The position numbers were made by a program, and so were the translations under genes. This document shows, in pieces, positions 1-7,227 of a DNA stretch of 64,000 nt (the stretch's first letter is position 1; each line of letters opens with the position of its first letter). The notes under the pieces were generated by a model. It did no database searches. It was given only the letters and a program-made list of their open reading frames with translations, and was not told the DNA's origin. The stretch comes from JABAAW01 sp965216605 (lineage in GTDB: Bacteria; Pseudomonadota; Alphaproteobacteria; JABAAW01), in NCBI GenBank assembly GCA_965216605.1, contig CBDCGG010000002.1, positions 1,364,001 through 1,428,000 of the forward strand, in the 5' to 3' direction.

Positions 1-123
1 GGGGGACGGGGGTTGGTAGGGGTAGGGATTGAGGTAAGGAACGATTTGGTGCGCGTGGGGGTTATGCAGGAGGAATGGGGGAGGCGGCTGGCGAGGGGGC
101 TGGCGGGATGGCTGGAGAGTTAG
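1..123 (+). CDS. C-terminal fragment of an N-formylglutamate amidohydrolase-like protein (5' end outside window)
   Basis: Frame 1 is open from the window edge to a TAG at 121-123, giving 40 residues. The tail contains VGIEVRNDL followed by EEWGRRLARGLAGWLE. A G-I-E-(V/I)-R-N-D-L motif followed by an amphipathic W..RLA helix is how predicted N-formylglutamate amidohydrolases end, so that family is the best guess. The coding strand is extremely G-rich and nearly free of C, like several other 3' gene ends here. No catalytic residues lie inside the window, so the assignment rests on about ten residues. Confidence 0.35.
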   Translation, partial: GGRGLVGVGIEVRNDLVRVGVMQEEWGRRLARGLAGWLES

Positions 124-139
124 GGGGTGGGTAATCTTT

Positions 140-300
140 ACGGGCGGGTAGTTTTTACGGGCGCAAAACATCGTGCGCGTAGCAAACATCACGGACGCGC
201 ATTGCAAGCAACGCGCTATGGGAGCGCGCGAGGAAGTAATCCCTCGCAAAAGACCCCGCGCCCCACCGCGCGCGTCGTTTACTCGTCAATATACTAGTCT
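140..300. repeat. Dispersed GC-rich palindromic repeat element, copy A
   Basis: This intergenic stretch shares words with three other sites in the window. Its bases 167-183, read on the minus strand, are GCTACGCGCACGATGTT, identical to 59783-59799. The words GCAAAACAT next to GCGC, CGCTATGG, CCCTCGCAAAA and GACCCCGCG also recur in the copies near 7.1 kb and 59.7 kb. It lies between the end of the first ORF and tRNA-Lys. There is no protein-coding signal. Confidence 0.5.
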
Positions 301-331
301 CGTTTTTTGTGACACTACCGCGCAAAGCCTG

Positions 332-404
332 CGAGCCCGACAGGGTTCGAACCTGTGACCTACTGATTAAAAGTCAGTTGCTCTACCAACTGAGCTACGG
401 GCCC
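332..404 (-). tRNA. tRNA-Lys (anticodon UUU)
   Basis: On the minus strand the sequence folds as a complete 73-nt cloverleaf. The acceptor arms are GGGCCCG and CGGGCTC, with one G-T pair. The D-arm contains AGCTCAGTTGGTAGAGC, the anticodon stem ACTGA/TCAGT encloses loop CTTTTAA with anticodon TTT, and the T-arm contains GGTTCGAACC. The discriminator base is G and the 3' CCA is not encoded. It lies 39 bp from the 3' end of pdxH, on the same strand. Confidence 0.95.
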
Positions 405-443
405 AACATTCACTCACAATACACCCCCCCACAACTCCGTCAA

Positions 444-1091
444 CTACGGATACAGGCGACAACAAGAAAATTCTCCCTCATTCCCCTCCTCAAACACAAA
501 ACGATCATGCAGGCGCTCCTCACCGCCGTCCTTCCAAAACTCCAACCGCTCGGCACGCAATACATACCCCCCCCAAAAAGCAGGACGCGAAATCTCCCCG
601 CGAGGATTCTCCTCACTCTTCGTCCATCGCTTTTCCTCGCTGGCAATACGATCCTCCAACATCTCGCGCGACTCCAATACCTCAGACTGCCTCGATGACC
701 AAGCCCCCAACCGCGCACCCAAAGGGCGCGAGGCAAAATAAGCGTCCGAAACCTCCGCAGACGCGCGCGCAACAGAACCCTCTATGCGAACCTGCCTCCC
801 CAAAATCCGCCAGTGAAACAGCAAGGAAGCACAAGGATTCTCCTCCATCGCACGAGCCTTCCGACTGCCGTAGTTCGTGAAAAAAACAAACCCCTCCCGA
901 TCCCAATCCTTCAGTAAAACAACCCTCGAAGAAACACGATACCCCCCCCTCGCCGATGTCCCCGTAGCTCCCTCCACCGTCGCCAAAACCATTGCGTGCG
1001 GCTCGTTCGCCTCGACACGCCTTGCCTCAGCAAACCACTCGCCGAACAAAGCGAACGGATCGCTCCCCGCCTTAACATCGAATCTCGACAC
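444..1091 (-). CDS. pdxH: Pyridoxamine 5'-phosphate oxidase
   Basis: This is the FMN-dependent enzyme that oxidises pyridoxamine or pyridoxine 5'-phosphate to pyridoxal 5'-phosphate in the cytoplasm, the last step of B6 synthesis and salvage. The product has the split-barrel FMN motifs in order: SSRVVLLKDW, then FFTNYGSRKARAMEENP, then LLFHW and RQVRIEG. It closes with the family's C-terminal signature RLHDRFVF and RLYP. I chose the GTG at 1091 (215 aa, usual length) because GGAGG sits 8 nt upstream; a longer TTG-start reading from 1106 would overlap that ribosome site. Most of the 3' half is C-poor on the coding strand. The PLP produced would serve SufS, encoded further along the window. Confidence 0.93.
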   Translation of the reverse strand: MSRFDVKAGSDPFALFGEWFAEARRVEANEPHAMVLATVEGATGTSARGGYRVSSRVVLLKDWDREGFVFFTNYGSRKARAMEENPCASLLFHWRILGRQVRIEGSVARASAEVSDAYFASRPLGARLGAWSSRQSEVLESREMLEDRIASEEKRWTKSEENPRGEISRPAFWGGYVLRAERLEFWKDGGEERLHDRFVFEEGNEGEFSCCRLYP

Positions 1092-1148
1092 GAAAAACCT
1101 CCACAAAAAATCCCCCTTGCAGCCCCGTAAAAAATAATAACAAAAAGC

Positions 1149-1178
1149 TTGACACAGCAGAAAAAATTATGCTATCTT
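1149..1178 (+). promoter_or_regulatory. Sigma-70-like promoter for the FlaG-like gene
   Basis: A perfect TTGACA at 1149-1154 is followed after 18 bp by TATCTT at 1173-1178. The start codon lies about 120 nt downstream, at 1300. The spacing and the perfect -35 make this credible; the -10 is weak. Confidence 0.5.
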
Positions 1179-1299
1179 GAAAAGAACCTCGCGGCAAGAA
1201 CCGCGAATGACAAGACTGACCAAAAACAAGGACGCAAAAACAGGCAGAAAGCCTCGAAGAAGTCCTAGAATGAGGTCTCATCAGAAGGAGGAGAAACCC

Positions 1300-1818
1300 A
1301 TGGCAGATATAGCTATCACACCCGGCGTCGCTCAACAGGTGCAACCCGCACCCCAAGCCGCCGCACCCACAGTCGATCTCGGCAACGCAACCGAGCAGAG
1401 CCGAGCCGACCAAATCGTCAATGTGCCGCCGCAAGTCAACGCCGACGGAAACGGACAAGCTCAACAAAGAGCAGCGCGCGATGATCTCGCTCCCCCCTCG
1501 GCGGACGCAGAGCAGGCATCGGCAAATATCGTGCTCAACCGCGAAAGCATCGAGCAGAGCGTCGTCGTGCGCTTGCGATACTCGGTGTCGGAAGAACAAG
1601 TCTACTTAGAGATCGTCGACTTGGATACGAACGCAACCGTAGGACGCATCCCGCGTGAAGCTGTCCAAGGCCCGGCAGACGATGGCGTGCCTCTGACAAC
1701 AGAGCCGCGAAGCGCAACCGATACCGCACCCCTCGAAGCGCAAGCGCAACCCCCGCGCGTTCAAACTCCCGTCGCCGATGTGAATCCGACGCTCGCGCAG
1801 TTCTTCGAACAACAATAA
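1300..1818 (+). CDS. Small FlaG-domain-like protein
   Basis: The product is 172 aa, starting at the ATG preceded by an AGGAGG-type ribosome site (1286-1293). The first 75 residues are low-complexity and rich in Pro, Ala and Gln. A compact region near residues 90-125 reads LRYSVSEEQVYLEIVDLD followed by a short link and GRIPREAV. It resembles the flagellar FlaG core, in which a beta-hairpin of the type F-x-V-D-E-x-x-x-x-V-V-V-x-D-x-x-T-G leads to R-x-I-P-x-E. The tail is disordered again. No other flagellar gene lies nearby, so a flagellar role is only suggested. The gene has its own promoter at 1149-1178 and stands alone between pdxH and the BCCT carrier. Confidence 0.4.
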   Translation: MADIAITPGVAQQVQPAPQAAAPTVDLGNATEQSRADQIVNVPPQVNADGNGQAQQRAARDDLAPPSADAEQASANIVLNRESIEQSVVVRLRYSVSEEQVYLEIVDLDTNATVGRIPREAVQGPADDGVPLTTEPRSATDTAPLEAQAQPPRVQTPVADVNPTLAQFFEQQ

Positions 1819-1833
1819 AAAACCGCTGGCGGC

Positions 1834-1861
1834 AACGCTGTGGGCAGTTTTGCGTTTTTTT
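1834..1861 (+). terminator. Weak intrinsic terminator candidate
   Basis: AACGC (1834-1838) can pair with GCGTT (1852-1856), and a T-run follows to 1861. The stem is only 5 bp with a long loop, so this is a marginal call placed just after the FlaG-like stop codon. Confidence 0.3.
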
Positions 1862-1872
1862 GCCTTAAATAC

Positions 1873-1900
1873 TTGACTCTTGTAGATCCTCCCCTACAAT
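1873..1900 (+). promoter_or_regulatory. Sigma-70-like promoter of the BCCT transporter gene
   Basis: TTGACT at 1873-1878 and TACAAT at 1895-1900 are separated by 16 bp, both close to consensus. Transcription from here would leave a leader of about 160 nt before the ATG at 2067. Confidence 0.65.
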
Positions 1901-1906
1901 AGGGAC

Positions 1907-2066
1907 GATTCGTCGCTTGGGTCGACGCAAGGTGGGGCTCCTACGAGGTTTCTCCAAGAAACTTCTTTTGGAGATTTCCGCGCGGAGCGTAGTCTTGCGT
2001 CTCTCGCATGCGATGAGGAAGCACACGCTTGTGCGTCTTACACCATTGCTAAAGGGAGAGTAATCC
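1907..2066 (+). promoter_or_regulatory. Structured 5' leader of the BCCT gene
   Basis: The leader can form a nested hairpin. CTCCAA and TTGGAG pair around a short loop near 1953-1976, and an outer CTACG (about 1941) can pair with CGTAG (about 1987). AAAGGGAGAG just before the ATG is the ribosome site. I do not recognise a named riboswitch class. A structured leader on an osmolyte carrier could allow post-transcriptional control, but that is inference. Confidence 0.35.
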
Positions 2067-3644
2067 ATGGCAAAATCAAAATTTGTGGCGAAAGGCGGTC
2101 CTCTTAAGGGACTGAATGTCGCCGTTTCTTTATGGTCGAAAATCATCGTGTTTTCGCTCGTGATCTACGCGATCGTGTGGAAAGAACACGCAGGCGGCAT
2201 GTTCAGCAACGTCAACAACTGGATCCTGAGTGCCATGAAGTGGTACTATATCGGACTAGTCGCCGCGTTGCTGTTCTTCGTCGTCTGGCTGATGCTGAGC
2301 CGATTCGGAAATATCCGACTGGGTAAAGACAGCGACCGACCCGAATTCTCGTATTTCTCATGGTTTGCAATGCTCTTCGGCGCAGGCATGGGAATCGGTT
2401 TAGTCTTTTGGTCGATCGCAGAGCCCATCTACCACCTACAAACCAACCCCTTCATCACAGAAGACATGGCAGGAACCGCCGAGGCGGCTCAAGTCGCCAT
2501 GCGCCTAACCTTCTTCCATTGGGGATTGCATCCTTGGGCGCTCTATGTCTTCGTCGGACTGACGCTCTCCTACTTCGCATACAGAAAAGGCTTGCCGCTC
2601 ACGATCCGCTCGTCGCTCCATCCCCTGATCGGAGATAGAATCTACGGACCGATCGGACACACCGTCGATATCATGGCGATCATCGGTACCGTCTTCGGTA
2701 TCGCTACATCGCTGGGATTAGGCGTCAAGCAGATCGGCACAGGGCTCAGCGAACTCACCGGCATCGGCTACTTCGCAACAACGAACGCGCACCTCTTGCT
2801 GATCGCCGTCATATCCGTGATAGCGACCGTCTCGGTCGTGTCTGGAGTGGGGAAGGGCATCCGAATCCTCTCGGAGTTCAACCTGTGGCTCTCGATCACG
2901 ATCCTCGCCTTCTTCCTGCTTTTCGGTCCTACGCGCTATCTGCTCAATTCCTTCTTGCAGAACCTCGGCGACTATATCGGAAATGTCATCCCGCTCAGCT
3001 TTTGGTCGGAAGCCAACGGCGACGCAAACTGGCAAGGAGGCTGGACAGCATTCTACTGGGGATGGTGGATCTCATGGGCACCCTTCGTCGGCATGTTCAT
3101 CGCCCGCATTAGCAAGGGAAGGACAATACGCGAGTTCGTCGCGGGCGTGTTGCTCGTTCCTAGCTTGCTCGCATTCGTGTGGCTCACCCTCTTCGGAGGA
3201 ACCGCTATCCATATCGAACTCTTCGGAGGCGGAGGAATCGCCGAGGCAGTGAGCCAAGATGTAACGCTCGCTCTTTACGCAACCTTCGATAATATGGATA
3301 TATCAGCACTGCTCGCCAAAATGGCAGCGACGCTGGCAACCCTGCTCATCGCTACCTACTTCATCACATCGTCAGACTCCGGAACGCTCGTCGTCAACAC
3401 GCTCATGTCCATGGGCGACGACAACCCGCCCGTCGTACATCGCGTGATCTGGGGACTCGGCGAGGGACTGGTCGCAGGCGCACTCTTGTGGGCAGGGGGA
3501 TTAGGCGCCTTGCAAACCGCCGCCATCGCAGGAGCATTGCCGTTTGCGATCATAATGCTCTTCATGGCGATCGGACTCGTGAAATCCCTCAAGCAGGAAA
3601 AATTGGGAGGAGCAGCCGCACCTCTCAAAAAACGGAGGGCGTAA
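2067..3644 (+). CDS. BCCT-family betaine/choline/carnitine-type transporter
   Basis: This is a 525-aa inner-membrane carrier of the betaine-choline-carnitine transporter family, with about 12 hydrophobic segments. The unwound helix motif FGAGMGIGLVFWSIAEP (about residues 108-124) is the Gly-rich stretch that in the family binds sodium and the trimethylammonium substrate; the GMGIG form marks sodium-coupled members rather than CaiT-like exchangers. The second family signature, the Trp-rich WGWWISWAPFVGMFIARIS followed by KGRTIREF, lies near residues 330-355. The likely substrate is glycine betaine or a related quaternary amine or sulfonium, which cannot be settled from sequence alone. The MttB homologue and dimethylglycine-dehydrogenase-like gene at 60-64 kb fit import for demethylation. 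It has its own promoter, leader and terminator. Confidence 0.93.
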   Translation: MAKSKFVAKGGPLKGLNVAVSLWSKIIVFSLVIYAIVWKEHAGGMFSNVNNWILSAMKWYYIGLVAALLFFVVWLMLSRFGNIRLGKDSDRPEFSYFSWFAMLFGAGMGIGLVFWSIAEPIYHLQTNPFITEDMAGTAEAAQVAMRLTFFHWGLHPWALYVFVGLTLSYFAYRKGLPLTIRSSLHPLIGDRIYGPIGHTVDIMAIIGTVFGIATSLGLGVKQIGTGLSELTGIGYFATTNAHLLLIAVISVIATVSVVSGVGKGIRILSEFNLWLSITILAFFLLFGPTRYLLNSFLQNLGDYIGNVIPLSFWSEANGDANWQGGWTAFYWGWWISWAPFVGMFIARISKGRTIREFVAGVLLVPSLLAFVWLTLFGGTAIHIELFGGGGIAEAVSQDVTLALYATFDNMDISALLAKMAATLATLLIATYFITSSDSGTLVVNTLMSMGDDNPPVVHRVIWGLGEGLVAGALLWAGGLGALQTAAIAGALPFAIIMLFMAIGLVKSLKQEKLGGAAAPLKKRRA

Positions 3645-3682
3645 GGTAAAAAAGGCAAAAAAATTGCCCGATCAACAAAACG

Positions 3683-3713
3683 AAGCCTCGCTCTTCTCAA
3701 AAGAGCGGGGCTT
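3683..3713 (+). terminator. Rho-independent terminator after the BCCT gene
   Basis: AAGCCTCGCTCTT pairs with AAGAGCGGGGCTT across a CTCA loop, giving a stem of about 12 pairs with one mismatch, closed by a T-rich end. It starts 38 nt after the stop codon. Confidence 0.85.
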
Positions 3714-3740
3714 TGTCGCTTGACGAACGCTATGACTAAA

Positions 3741-3800
3741 GTTATTTCTTGAGTTATTTCTTGAGTTATTTTTTGGGCTATAGTTTGAGTTATAGCTTGT
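3741..3800 (+). repeat. Five tandem 12-bp repeats upstream of the ABC protein gene
   Basis: Five consecutive 12-bp units: GTTATTTCTTGA twice exactly, then GTTATTTTTTGG, GCTATAGTTTGA and GTTATAGCTTGT. They end 30 bp before the likely TTG start of the ABC protein. They may be a product of slippage or an operator array; nothing in the sequence decides. Confidence 0.95.
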
Positions 3801-3830
3801 GAGTTTTATTCGTTCGCTTGTCTTTACGCC

Positions 3831-5519
3831 TTGTCTTCTTTTCTCGCCTTTGTTTTTTCTGCTTGCCTGCTCCTCGTCAGGGGGGGAGCGAGCTTGGCTG
3901 CTCCTGCGTTGGTGCTGTTGCTGTTCGCCTTTCCTCCTTCTACGCCTCTAGACTTTTTGACGAGCGCGCCGATAGCAAGCACCATCTTTTTACTCGCGCT
4001 GGCGGCACTCGCAGATTTCTGCGCAGACTTGTGGAGGTTGCGCACAGCTCAGCAAGACGAAAGACGCTTTTTACCTTCGACCTTGACGGGCATGGGGGTT
4101 GCTACGGGCTTGATCCGTTTGGAGCGCAGTGCGCGTTGGAGGGGCTTTCGCAGGCGCGGCGAATGGCTTTTCGTGCCGCTGTGGTTGACTGCCGTCTTGT
4201 GGATACACGACGAGGCGGCATTGCCTGTGGTAGCGGGCGCGTTGTTGGCTCTTGTGGTGATGCTATTCTTCCGCTTGCTGGCAGGGTTGGACGGCGAGCG
4301 TCGCGAGCGGCGCATTGCTGATAGTGCCATGCGCGCGGCGGCTTCGCTGGGGCTGGCGCGTTTGCTAGGACGCTTTACTGCGTTTGCCGAGAGCAGTATT
4401 GTGCGAAACGCTAGGGCGCGGCGAGCCGAGCGAGAACTTGCCATCCTCTCTGCTACCTGCCTGCTTTGCTTGCGTTTTGCCGCTGCGGCGACGCTCGTTC
4501 TTTTTCTGCTTTACGCCCTCAGTCTTGTCGGTAGCGGGCAGGCGAGCGTTGGCGAGCTTGTCGCCATTCTTTTGTTGTTACGCACCTTGTTCTTTTGGCT
4601 GGAGCAGCGCGCTCGTGCGCTTTCTTTCTATGCTCCGCCGCAGAGGCGCGGGGATTTTATCACGCTTGTTCCAACTCCAACTCCCAAAACAGAGACGCCA
4701 CTCTCTCAGCAGCAAGACGAGGCTACAGAAAGCTTCGAGGCTGGGGGTGAGAGTGCGAGCGTGCCGATTCTCCAAGTCGAGCGGGGGGAGGTGTTTTCCG
4801 CAGCCCAAATTTTGCTGACTTGCGATGCTCTGCTGCTGCAACAAGGCGAGGCGATTGCCTTGGCGGGAGAGAGCGCGAGTGGAAAATCCTTGTTGTTGCA
4901 AGCCTGCGCAGGCTTGGTAGAGAGCAAGGGATTTCGTTTGGGCGGAGGAGATATCGATGCTTCCGCCTCGATTTCGTCTTCCTCGTCCTCCGCATCGTCT
5001 TCGCCATCGTCTTTGTTTTGGGCTTCGGGAGGCGTGTGTTATGTCCCGCAGGAGGCGGCTTTGTTGGACGGCTCGTTGGGGGAGAACATCGCGTCGTTTC
5101 GCGCTCCTTGCGATGAGGCGAAGGCGATGGAGTTGCTCGTCCTGCTGGGCGCAGAGCGCACGCTCGCGCGCTTGCCTGATGGCTTGGCGACGCGCACCGA
5201 TCCTTTCGACACAAGGTTGCCGTATACTTTCAAGGTGCAGGTCTTGCTGGCGGCGGCGTTGTACTTGGAGCCGCGATTGTTGTTGTGCGATGCTTCCATC
5301 GATGCATTAGACGCTAAGGGAAGCGAGCGATTCGCGCGGGTCTTAAAAACATTTTGCAAAAAAGATGCGTCTGAGAGAAGTGCATTTGCTAGAGCTGCCG
5401 TCGTCGTCACCCGACAGAGCGCGTTGTTGCAGGTTTGTCATCGTGCTTGGATTTGTGCGGACAACAGGGTTCGGGTTCAAAACCTCACGACGCGCCAAGA
5501 GCGGAAAACGGAAGAGTAG
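3831..5519 (+). CDS. Type I secretion-like ABC protein with a degenerate ATPase domain
   Basis: A 562-aa fusion of membrane segments (residues about 1-270, 5-6 hydrophobic stretches) and a nucleotide-binding domain, in the arrangement of PrtD-type exporters. The Walker A motif GESASGKS (about 346-353) and the Q-loop YVPQEAALLDGSL are good. The rest of the ATPase core is eroded. The LSGGQ signature position reads LPYTF, Walker B ends LLLCDAS so the catalytic Glu is Ala, and the H-loop reads VVTRQS where a His is expected. A Ser-rich insert (SISSSSSSASSSPSS) sits between Walker A and the Q-loop. The start is unclear: TTG at 3831 has no good ribosome site. It is 12 bp upstream of the HlyD-type adaptor, so they form a pair. 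It could be a dead paralogue, a regulator, or half of a heterodimer. Confidence 0.7.
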   Translation: MSSFLAFVFSACLLLVRGGASLAAPALVLLLFAFPPSTPLDFLTSAPIASTIFLLALAALADFCADLWRLRTAQQDERRFLPSTLTGMGVATGLIRLERSARWRGFRRRGEWLFVPLWLTAVLWIHDEAALPVVAGALLALVVMLFFRLLAGLDGERRERRIADSAMRAAASLGLARLLGRFTAFAESSIVRNARARRAERELAILSATCLLCLRFAAAATLVLFLLYALSLVGSGQASVGELVAILLLLRTLFFWLEQRARALSFYAPPQRRGDFITLVPTPTPKTETPLSQQQDEATESFEAGGESASVPILQVERGEVFSAAQILLTCDALLLQQGEAIALAGESASGKSLLLQACAGLVESKGFRLGGGDIDASASISSSSSSASSSPSSLFWASGGVCYVPQEAALLDGSLGENIASFRAPCDEAKAMELLVLLGAERTLARLPDGLATRTDPFDTRLPYTFKVQVLLAAALYLEPRLLLCDASIDALDAKGSERFARVLKTFCKKDASERSAFARAAVVVTRQSALLQVCHRAWICADNRVRVQNLTTRQERKTEE

Positions 5520-5531
5520 GCGGAGGGTGGC

Positions 5532-6974
5532 ATGCGTTTTGTGAAGGCTCGATTTGTTGTGGCGTTGTTTTTTTTCTGTTCGGCGATCGTGCTTGTGGGG
5601 GGAGTAGGCTCGGTGTTCTTTCTGCCTTGGGTTTACAGCGCCGAGGTTTTGGATGGCGAGGAGATCGTTGTGATACGCGCGCCGCAGGGGGGGATCGTGC
5701 GCTCTTTGCGCGTGGTGAAGGGGGAGAAGGTGCGTGCCGATACCATCGTAGCCGAGATCGTCACCACCGACATTCAGCCTCCTGATAGGCTTGTCGCGCG
5801 AGAGATTTTGTACAAGCGTGTCGAGAATGCTCGTCTCGAATCGCAGAGGGGGGGATTGAAGCAGATATTGCTGAAGCCAGATTTACGGGCGCGGATTGCG
5901 CTCGATCGAGATTATTCTCGCTTTGTGGGGGAGCAGCGTCGTTTGTTTCGTGCATTTTTGAACAAGATAAAGGTGGCGACGAAATTGCTGCGCGAAGAGA
6001 GAGCAAGGCTCGATGTTCAGGTGAGGGGTATGCAGGGGGAGATCGCCTCCTTGGCAGAGCGGCAGATTTTGTTGGAGCAAGAGCTGACAACAAAGGGCGG
6101 AGCAGAGTTGCGCGCAGAGACAAAGCGGAACCGTCGATCCGCTCAAAGGGCTCGCAAGCAGTTGCGGGGGTTACAGCGCAAGGTTAGCTCTAACGCGCAG
6201 GCTTTGTTGGATGAAACCTTGCGGGTGCGGCGTGAGGAGAGCGTTGATATGGAGGTGCTAAGGGAGCAATTGAATGCGTTGTATGCTCGGATCGGCTTGC
6301 CGAAAAATGCCTTCGACAGGTTGGGGCTTGTCGATGTTTCGGGCGGAGGGCAGCGATTGCGGAGGTTGATTGCGCGGACATCAGGTCGTGTTGTCAAGGT
6401 TGCCGAGGGAGTGCTACCTGGCGATGTGGTGGTTAGCGGCGAGGTTCTTGCGGAAATTTTGCCGAACAGCAGACGCTCAAGCTATCGACTGAGGCTGCAG
6501 GATACGGAGGGGTTGTTGGCGGGCGTGATGCAGGAGGCGGGAGATGGAGATGGAAATGGCAAGGGAGTTAAAAACAGAAAGATAGTTCGGGTTCGCTCGA
6601 TGCGTTGCGAGGATTTTCCTGATACGCTTTCTTGGAGTGGGAATATCGAGAGGGGGGGGATATTGTTGTTGGGGCGCAGTATGTTGCGGGAGGTTGATTT
6701 TCCTTCGGTGAGGCGGGGGGGGCGTTGTTCGGTTGTGGTGGGGTTGGGGGGGGGGATTAGCGAGCGAGGAGATTTTGTGATGGGCTTTGTTAGGGGAGTT
6801 TTTGGGGGCGGGGTAGATTGGCGTGGTGTGTGGGGGGGGCTGGGGGGTATGAGGGATTTAGCGATGGGGGGAGGGGAGGAGTTATGGGGTAGGTTAGATT
6901 TTTTGCGGGGGGAGGGGGGAGAAGTTATATGGAATAACTTTGTTGAGGATATTAATAATTCTAAAAATAAATAA
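5532..6974 (+). CDS. HlyD-family periplasmic adaptor (membrane fusion protein)
   Basis: A 480-aa protein with one N-terminal membrane anchor (about residues 7-32). A lipoyl-like half-motif follows, IRAPQGGIVRSLRVVKGEKV, then a long charged coiled-coil hairpin (about 95-260). The return half-motif is ARTSGRVVKVAEGVLPGDVV, and a beta-barrel piece contains SYRLRL. This is the layout of type I secretion adaptors, which bridge an inner-membrane ABC exporter to a TolC-type channel. The last 100 residues are Gly-rich and written almost without C on the coding strand, an odd low-complexity extension beyond the usual barrel. It is 12 bp from the ABC gene. No outer-membrane channel gene is in the window. 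The natural cargo candidate is the giant RTX protein 17 kb away, by inference. Confidence 0.8.
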   Translation: MRFVKARFVVALFFFCSAIVLVGGVGSVFFLPWVYSAEVLDGEEIVVIRAPQGGIVRSLRVVKGEKVRADTIVAEIVTTDIQPPDRLVAREILYKRVENARLESQRGGLKQILLKPDLRARIALDRDYSRFVGEQRRLFRAFLNKIKVATKLLREERARLDVQVRGMQGEIASLAERQILLEQELTTKGGAELRAETKRNRRSAQRARKQLRGLQRKVSSNAQALLDETLRVRREESVDMEVLREQLNALYARIGLPKNAFDRLGLVDVSGGGQRLRRLIARTSGRVVKVAEGVLPGDVVVSGEVLAEILPNSRRSSYRLRLQDTEGLLAGVMQEAGDGDGNGKGVKNRKIVRVRSMRCEDFPDTLSWSGNIERGGILLLGRSMLREVDFPSVRRGGRCSVVVGLGGGISERGDFVMGFVRGVFGGGVDWRGVWGGLGGMRDLAMGGGEELWGRLDFLRGEGGEVIWNNFVEDINNSKNK

Positions 6975-7054
6975 TGTAGATATTACAATAAAAATATAAC
7001 TTATTATGAATGTAAACGCAAGACGAACAAGCCTTAAGATTAGTTTTGGGCGAA

Positions 7055-7227
7055 GTGAGTTTTGCGCATGGGGCACGAGCCGTCTTGCTCGCCTCGCAAA
7101 AAAGCGAGGCGAGAGGCGAGTGGCGGAGCGAGCAAAGCGAGCGAGCGTAGCTTAGAGCAGACGAAGTTCCCTCGCAAAAAGCGCACTGCGTGCGCTATGG
7201 CGTGCGCATGTTTTGCACCCGTGAAGA
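7055..7227. repeat. Dispersed GC-rich palindromic repeat element, copy B
   Basis: This gene-free stretch holds a perfect 10-bp inverted repeat CTCGCCTCGC/GCGAGGCGAG around AAAAAA (7088-7113). It also holds a smaller palindrome GCGCAC-TGC-GTGCGC (7181-7195), whose ACTGCGT core recurs at 59701-59749. The 17-mer GCGTGCGCATGTTTTGC (7200-7216) is identical to 15425-15441. The part just before it (6975-7054) is AT-rich and shows nothing recognisable. Confidence 0.6.

Noticed and set aside
332..404. tRNA-Lys as an integration site for a genomic island
   Set aside because: No integrase gene and no duplicated tRNA 3' end are visible in the window.
1907..2066. Named riboswitch in the BCCT leader
   Set aside because: Hairpins can be drawn, including a CCTACGAGG turn slightly like mini-ykkC, but the required paired motifs are not present.
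3741..3800. Possible CRISPR-like array
   Set aside because: The 12-bp units are contiguous with no spacers, and no cas genes are nearby. The same applies to the 13-bp repeats at 19435-19480 and to the RTX DNA repeats.
7088..7113. Intrinsic terminator for the HlyD-type gene
   Set aside because: The 10-bp inverted repeat is strong but has no T-run on either side; it fits the dispersed repeat element better.
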